Notes under the pieces: model-generated
What the model was told of the DNA's origin: nothing
What the model saw: only the letters and a program-made list of their open reading frames with translations
Database searches by the model: none
Part shown: in pieces, positions 59,661 through 64,000 of the stretch
How positions within the stretch are numbered: the stretch's first letter is position 1
Layout of the letters: each line of letters starts with the position of its first letter
Origin: an uncultured Verrucomicrobiota bacterium
Lineage (GTDB): Bacteria > Verrucomicrobiota > Kiritimatiellia > CAIQIC01 > Lenti-01
Reading direction: 5' to 3'
Assembly (NCBI GenBank): GCA_938003985.1
Contig: CALKWZ010000048.1
Coordinates: 31,461 to 95,460, forward strand
DNA length: 64,000 bases
Made by a program: the position numbers and the translations under genes

Positions 59661-60930
59661 AGCCGAGCGCCTTGAGGCCCAGCAGCACGTCCGTGGCCCG
59701 TCGCAGATAGGTGTCGTTGCGCGTGCGGTCGCGCAGCGCCTTGTCTTCCTTCTCCTCGTCGGTCAGGGTCTGGCCCTTGCGCAACACGGGGGCTTCGGGC
59801 TCGTAGACGGTCTCGTCGAGCGCGGAATCGGTGATGGCGACGTCGGGGCGCACGCCGCCGACGCCGGCATAGACCATGCCGTCGGGCGTCTTGAGCTGGC
59901 GCGTGGCCAGGAGCGCATAGCGGCCGGTGGAAAGCTTCTTCGGCTCGCGGATCAGCGGATCGCCGGCGGTTTCGCGGCCGATGATCATGGCGCCCTGGAC
60001 GCCGCCGGCGAGCACGGCCGCCAGCAGTTCGGCCGCGCCGCTGGTTTCTTCGTCCACCAGCACCATCAGCGGCAACGAGGCCTTCGGCGCCGGACCGGAT
60101 TCGACGACCGCGATCTCGTTGCCGAGGCGGTCGGCCAACGTGTAGAGCACGGGGCCGGTCGGCGCGAACAGGGCCGCCACGGCCGGGATTTCCCCTGCGG
60201 CGACGCCGTTGGCGCCGCGCAGGTCGAGAATGGCGCCGAACTTGTCCGCGGCCTGCCAGCGTTCCAGCGCCGCGGCGATCTCGGCGCCGGCGCCTTCGAA
60301 GAGGCCGGCCGCGCGCAGGTAGCCCATGCCCGCGGGCAGGTCTTCCACGTCGGTCAGGGAGCTCTCCGCGCGGCGCACGCGCTCGACGGCGACGGTCCGG
60401 CTCTTGCCGTCCGCGCCCAGCAGGCCCACGTCGAGCCCAGGCGCGTCGCCTTCGGCCAGCAATCCGCGGACGTACTTGAGGGCCGCGCCGGTCAGGACGG
60501 CCCGCTCGCCGACTTTCTCGATCTGGTCGCCGGGCTGGATGCCCGCGGCGGCCGCGGGCGAATCCGCGCGGACGGCCGCCACCTTGGGCAAGCCGTCCGC
60601 CACCGCCACGAGCGTCAGGCCGACGTCCCACTCGCGGTCGGACAGGCGGCGCGAACGCGCCGCCAGATCCGCCTCGTCGAGGAACGTCGCGGAAGGTTCG
60701 CTGGCGCGGATGAGGGCTTCGAGCAGGGCGGCCTTGGCAGCGCCGTCGACGGGCGTCGCCAGCCGGTTGTCGGCCAGCACGCGCAAGCCCTCGGCGACGG
60801 CGTCGCACAGTTCCTGCGCGACGCCGGCCGGAGCCGGCGCATCCGTCGCGACCGCTCCCGCCGGAGCCGCCGCCGCCCAACCGATTCCGGCGGCGCACAG
60901 CGCCGCTCCCGCATTTTTCCATCGCGCCAT
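59644..60930 (-). CDS. S41-family C-terminal-processing-peptidase-like protein, catalytic Lys apparently missing
   Basis: 428 residues. A signal peptide (GAALCAAGIGWAAAAPAGA) precedes a PDZ domain (about 105-180, AAAAGIQPGDQIEKVGE) and an S41 core with GYLRAAGLFEGA, ILDLRGANGVAAGEI, and VLVDEETSGAAELLAAVL, which holds the nucleophile Ser. Where CtpA-type enzymes have TFGKG, this protein reads ETAGDPLI, so the general-base Lys is not evident. It may be inactive or use another residue. It is downstream of the omptin gene on the same strand. Confidence 0.82.
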   Translation of the reverse strand: MARWKNAGAALCAAGIGWAAAAPAGAVATDAPAPAGVAQELCDAVAEGLRVLADNRLATPVDGAAKAALLEALIRASEPSATFLDEADLAARSRRLSDREWDVGLTLVAVADGLPKVAAVRADSPAAAAGIQPGDQIEKVGERAVLTGAALKYVRGLLAEGDAPGLDVGLLGADGKSRTVAVERVRRAESSLTDVEDLPAGMGYLRAAGLFEGAGAEIAAALERWQAADKFGAILDLRGANGVAAGEIPAVAALFAPTGPVLYTLADRLGNEIAVVESGPAPKASLPLMVLVDEETSGAAELLAAVLAGGVQGAMIIGRETAGDPLIREPKKLSTGRYALLATRQLKTPDGMVYAGVGGVRPDVAITDSALDETVYEPEAPVLRKGQTLTDEEKEDKALRDRTRNDTYLRRATDVLLGLKALGYGVSR

Positions 60931-60952
60931 GTTGCGATCCTTTCCGCGATCC

Positions 60953-61933
60953 TCAGAACCGATAGCCGCCGCCTAGCGAGAGGACCCAGTATTCGTTTTC
61001 GATGCCGGCGACGTCGTCGCCGCCGCCGCGCTCGCCCGTCGAAGCGTCGTAGTATTCCATGTCGCCGACGATCAGGTCGATGGTCTGCACGTCGAACGCC
61101 GCGGCCAGGAAGGCGCCTTTCAGCGGGCCGCGCGAGAAGGCATAGCGGACGTCCAGTCCGAAGCCGAGCATGTCGCCGCCCTCGAATTCTTCCTTGAAAT
61201 GCAGGGTCCGGGCCACGTGCTCGTCCCAGTCCGTCGCTTCGACGGACGGGCTATAGGTCAGGCGGCCGGCCACCGTGAAGTCGCCCTTGGTCCAGTCCAC
61301 GCTGGCGCCGAGATAGGGCATGCGGAATTCCTGTTCGTAGTTGATCATGTTCTCGCCGTCGAGATCCTGCGGCACGTAGCCGTATTCGGGATAGAGCAGG
61401 TACCGGCCGCTGTCTTCCCAGGTCCAGCCGTTCTGCTTGTAGCCGAGGAACCCGCGCACGATCAGGTCGTTCCACTCCACGACGTCATAGGCCACGTTCA
61501 GGTCGAAGAGATAGCCTTCCGTCACGTCGACGTCGGACAGCGAATAATGGGTCCAGTCCGTGGAATACGGATCCAGCCAATCGTAGTCGTCCATTTCGCC
61601 GCTGCCTTCCGTCAGGGCGTTCCAGTAGCCGAAGTTGACGGTCAGCGCGTCCCAGACCTCGCGCTTGATGGGCCGGACGGAGAACTGGACGCCGCCCATG
61701 ACGACGTCTTTCAGGTCCCAGTCCAACCGGCTCAGTTGCCGCCGGCTGCCGTCGACCGTCTCGTAGTCGTAGACGTGCTCCTTCGCCTCGCCGTTGAGCA
61801 GGCCGAACGAAAGCTGGCCGCCGACCGAAACGGGGAAATCCCCGTGCGGAGGCGCGATCACGTCCGCCTGGAAGGCCCAGGCCGCCAGCGGGAGTCCCAC
61901 CATCGCCATCGAAACCAGAATCAACTTCCTCAT
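60953..61933 (-). CDS. Omptin-family outer-membrane protease
   Basis: 326 residues. A signal peptide (MAMVGLPLAAWAFQ) is followed by a ten-strand-barrel pattern ending in LSLGGGYRF with the terminal Phe of outer-membrane proteins. Omptin landmarks: GEAKEHVYDYE, LDWDLKDVVMGG, GEMDDYDW (the two catalytic Asp) and EATDWDEH (the Asp-His pair), plus FRMPYLGASVDW. All four catalytic residues align with OmpT Asp83, Asp85, Asp210 and His212. It cleaves peptides at the cell surface in known relatives. AGGAG precedes the ATG at 61933. Confidence 0.88.
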   Translation of the reverse strand: MRKLILVSMAMVGLPLAAWAFQADVIAPPHGDFPVSVGGQLSFGLLNGEAKEHVYDYETVDGSRRQLSRLDWDLKDVVMGGVQFSVRPIKREVWDALTVNFGYWNALTEGSGEMDDYDWLDPYSTDWTHYSLSDVDVTEGYLFDLNVAYDVVEWNDLIVRGFLGYKQNGWTWEDSGRYLLYPEYGYVPQDLDGENMINYEQEFRMPYLGASVDWTKGDFTVAGRLTYSPSVEATDWDEHVARTLHFKEEFEGGDMLGFGLDVRYAFSRGPLKGAFLAAAFDVQTIDLIVGDMEYYDASTGERGGGDDVAGIENEYWVLSLGGGYRF

Positions 61934-62033
61934 CGTCGTTTCTCCTAGTCGTTGTTTGCGTTTGTTCCAACCCGGCCGGCGCGGGCTCGGCGCCGCATTC
62001 GATTGTCTGCCAGTCTGATCCACCCGCCCAGCA

Positions 62034-62090
62034 CGGACAAGCGAAAAAACGGCTCCGGAAGCGGTTTGGGCGTTTTCTTTTGCTTGTCCG
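62034..62090. promoter_or_regulatory. Inverted repeat between omptin and manA
   Basis: Arms CGGACAAGC (62034-62042) and GCTTGTCCG (62082-62090) are perfect over 9 bases. Inner A-run GAAAAAACG and T-run CGTTTTCTTTT continue the pairing with small bulges. It lies in the divergent spacer, 32 bases before manA. It could be an operator, or a hairpin in the manA leader. Confidence 0.5.
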
Positions 62091-62121
62091 GCGTCCGGCG
62101 GCGAGGCAGAATCGGTTTTCC

Positions 62122-63120
62122 ATGGATGCGACGATCCACATGCCGATCCTGCTGCAACCCGTGTACAAGGAATACATTTGGGGCGGCGACCGGCTGATCC
62201 ACGAATTCCACCGGCGGCTGAATCCGGGCATCTACGCCGAGGCCTGGGAGATCGCCGACCATCCCGACGGCCGCACGCGCATCATCAACGGCCCCGACGC
62301 CGGCGCCACGCTGGCCGAAGCCATCGCCCACCGCGGACCCGAATTGCTCGGCGCGGGGCGCGCGGACAAGACCTTCCCGCTGCTGGTCAAGCTGATCGAC
62401 GCGCGCGAAACCCTCTCCGTGCAGGTCCATCCGAACGACGCGGCCGCCGCGCGGTTCGGCGGCGAGGCCAAGAGCGAAATGTGGTACGTCCTGTCCGCCA
62501 CGCCCGACGCCCACATCTATTCCGGCTTCAAGCCGGGCGTGGGGCCCGCCGAATTCGAGCAGGCCCGCGCGGCCGGCACGATCCCGAGCCTGCTGCAGCG
62601 CTTTCCGGCGCGGCCGGGCATGGTGTTCAACACGCCCGGCGGCCGCGTCCACGCCATCGGCGCCGGTTGCCTCCTGCTGGAAGTCCAGCAAGACGCCAAC
62701 ACGACCTACCGCCTCTACGACTGGGACCGGCTCGACAAAGACGGCCAGCCCCGCCCCCTGCACCTCGAGAAAGCCCTGCAGGTGATCGACTGGACCCAGA
62801 CCGCCAGTCCCGTCGCGCCGATCCTGCCCGAACTGACCCAGCCCGGCGGACTCGTTGCCCGCCTGCTGCTGGACGATCCCCACTTCCACGTCGAAGAATG
62901 GACCGTGGACGCGCCGTGCCAGGTCCGGCACGACGCCCGCAGCTTCTGGATCCTGTTCCCCGTCGACGGCGACGTGCGCATCAAAACGCCCGGCCAGCCC
63001 GCGATGATCCTGCAGCGCCGTTCCACCTGCCTGCTGCCCGCCGCGCTGGCGTCCTTCGCGCTCCAGCCCGCCCGGGAAGGCAGCGGGCCCGCCCGGCTGC
63101 TCGCCATCCGCCAGCCATGA
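62122..63120 (+). CDS. manA: Mannose-6-phosphate isomerase, class I
   Basis: 332 residues. Metal ligands appear in SVQVHPND, KSEMWYVL and GRVHAIGAG, with the family opening PVYKEYIWGGDRLIHEF. It interconverts mannose-6-phosphate and fructose-6-phosphate. This shorter bacterial form (about 310-330 residues) is normal. The stop overlaps the next start as ATGA. Confidence 0.94.
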   Translation: MDATIHMPILLQPVYKEYIWGGDRLIHEFHRRLNPGIYAEAWEIADHPDGRTRIINGPDAGATLAEAIAHRGPELLGAGRADKTFPLLVKLIDARETLSVQVHPNDAAAARFGGEAKSEMWYVLSATPDAHIYSGFKPGVGPAEFEQARAAGTIPSLLQRFPARPGMVFNTPGGRVHAIGAGCLLLEVQQDANTTYRLYDWDRLDKDGQPRPLHLEKALQVIDWTQTASPVAPILPELTQPGGLVARLLLDDPHFHVEEWTVDAPCQVRHDARSFWILFPVDGDVRIKTPGQPAMILQRRSTCLLPAALASFALQPAREGSGPARLLAIRQP

Positions 63121-64000
63121 AGCCGGTCCGCGACGTCGCCTTGGTCGGCCTCGGCGCCATCGGCATCCTCTACGCCGGCCAGATTTCCGCCCGCGAGCCC
63201 CGTTGCCTGCGCATCGTCGCGGACGCCGCCCGCCTCGCCCGCTACCGGGCCGATCCGCCCGCCCTCAACGGCCGGCGGCTCGATTTGAACTACGCGACGC
63301 CGGAAGAATTCGGCCCGCCCGCCGATCTCGTGCTCGTCGCGGTCAAATCCACGGGGCTCGCCGCGGCCCTCCCGGTCATCGCGCCGCTGCTGGGCCCGGA
63401 CACGCAGATCCTGCCGCTGCTCAACGGCATCACCGCGCAGGACGTCCTGGCCGAAGCGTTCGGCTGGCCGCGCGTGCTCTACGGCTTCGTCTATTGCTCG
63501 AGCGCGATGCGCACCGGCAACTCCGTCGTGCAGGACGGCGGCGAAAAAATCGTCTTCGGCGAGGCGACCAACGATCCGCCTGCCCCGCGCGTGCGGGCCA
63601 TCGCCGAATTCTTCGACCGCCTCGGCATCCGCCACGACGTCCCCGCCGACATGCGCGCCGCCCAGTGGAAGAAATTCATCCTCAACGTCGGCATCAACCA
63701 GGCCCAGGCCCTGCTGCGCGCGCCGTCGCGCGAGATCCAGCGGAATCCCGAAGCCCTGCGGCTCGCCCGCACGCTGATGGACGAAGCCGCGGCCGTCGGC
63801 GCCGCCCTCGGCGTCGCCGGCGCGGCCGACGTGCCGGCCTGGGCCGAAGGCGTCATCCTCAAGGCCGCGCCGGAAAACCGCACCTCCATGCTCCAGGACG
63901 TCGAAGCCGGCCGCGCGCCCGAAATCGACCTCTTCGCCGAAACCGTCTGCCGCCTCGGCCGCCAATGCGGCATCCCCACCCCCGCCAACGAAATGGCGGT
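63117..64000 (+). CDS. panE: 2-dehydropantoate 2-reductase, 3' end cut by the window edge
   Basis: About 294 residues are visible. The N-terminal NADP motif is VALVGLGAIGILYAGQI; then LVLVAVKSTGLAAALP and PLLNGITAQDVLAEAFG; the C-terminal domain includes WKKFILNVGINQAQALLRAPSREI and NRTSMLQDVEAGRAPEIDLFAETV, the ApbA_C signature. It reduces ketopantoate in pantothenate and CoA synthesis. The last residues lie right of base 64000. Confidence 0.93.
   Translation, partial: MKPVRDVALVGLGAIGILYAGQISAREPRCLRIVADAARLARYRADPPALNGRRLDLNYATPEEFGPPADLVLVAVKSTGLAAALPVIAPLLGPDTQILPLLNGITAQDVLAEAFGWPRVLYGFVYCSSAMRTGNSVVQDGGEKIVFGEATNDPPAPRVRAIAEFFDRLGIRHDVPADMRAAQWKKFILNVGINQAQALLRAPSREIQRNPEALRLARTLMDEAAAVGAALGVAGAADVPAWAEGVILKAAPENRTSMLQDVEAGRAPEIDLFAETVCRLGRQCGIPTPANEMA

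Noticed and set aside
1..64000. tRNA and rRNA genes
   Set aside because: I examined the spacers by eye and saw no cloverleaf with conserved T-loop sequence and no rRNA-like segment. A covariance-model search would be decisive.

Overview
The window is one contiguous piece of a GC-rich bacterial chromosome (roughly two thirds G+C by eye). It looks like an anaerobic or fermentative, diderm member of the PVC group, most likely Kiritimatiellota/Verrucomicrobiota. The pointers are a TIGR03790-type secreted protein, long secreted proteins rich in TN dipeptides, a pseudopilin with an H-X9-DG tail, an outer-membrane omptin, two tatA genes, a GTP-type PEP carboxykinase, and two hydrogenases of different classes. 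The phylum assignment is inference from gene content. No rRNA, tRNA, CRISPR array or prophage was recognised.

Layout. 1-4.6 kb: a carboxynorspermidine decarboxylase cut by the window edge, pckG with a strong terminator, a MoaD-like protein and a hemolysin III homologue. 4.7-13.2 kb: an electron-bifurcating-type [FeFe] hydrogenase operon (hydA, hydB, an HndB-like ferredoxin, a HATPase, hydC) divergent from rex and a DRTGG-domain gene, then tatA/tatC and a CBS-HATPase gene. 13.2-22.4 kb: a 1,092-residue TIGR03790-family secreted protein, a palindrome array, a solitary cytosine-5 methyltransferase, thiol peroxidase, a small ferredoxin and dnaE. 22.8-32.3 kb: an exported [NiFe] hydrogenase (small and large subunits, maturation protease) coupled by stop/start overlaps to a 1,772-residue secreted DUF2271/CARDB/propeller protein and an ApbE flavin transferase, with a second tatA facing it. 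32.4-41.4 kb: housekeeping and transport genes, a long-hairpin element, and a RAYT transposase bracketed by REP sequences. 41.4-49.6 kb: secreted proteins, including two parallel beta-helix paralogues, and a cobalamin riboswitch in front of a DUF4465-type protein and a pseudopilin. 50.0-58.9 kb: nusA-infB-rbfA-truB-ribF-U32 peptidase-usp. 59.0-64.0 kb: tsaC, an S41-like protein, an omptin, manA and a partial panE.

How the genes fit together. The cytoplasmic [FeFe] enzyme has the subunit set of NAD(H)/ferredoxin-linked bifurcating hydrogenases, and the adjacent Rex would sense NADH/NAD+. The Tat-exported [NiFe] enzyme has no cytochrome b partner here. Its downstream DUF2271 protein and ApbE suggest, as inference, a flavin-based extracytoplasmic electron route.

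The most unusual non-coding signals are three arrays of a short palindrome (TTTTACGT-N3-ACGTAAAA) on a 31-bp pitch. Each array starts 12-21 bases after a stop codon, and one is translated in frame as the leader of a pseudopilin. Other notable elements are three 28-bp heptamer tracts in the translation operon, a 182-bp hairpin element, and twin 32-bp AT-rich palindromes upstream of nusA.
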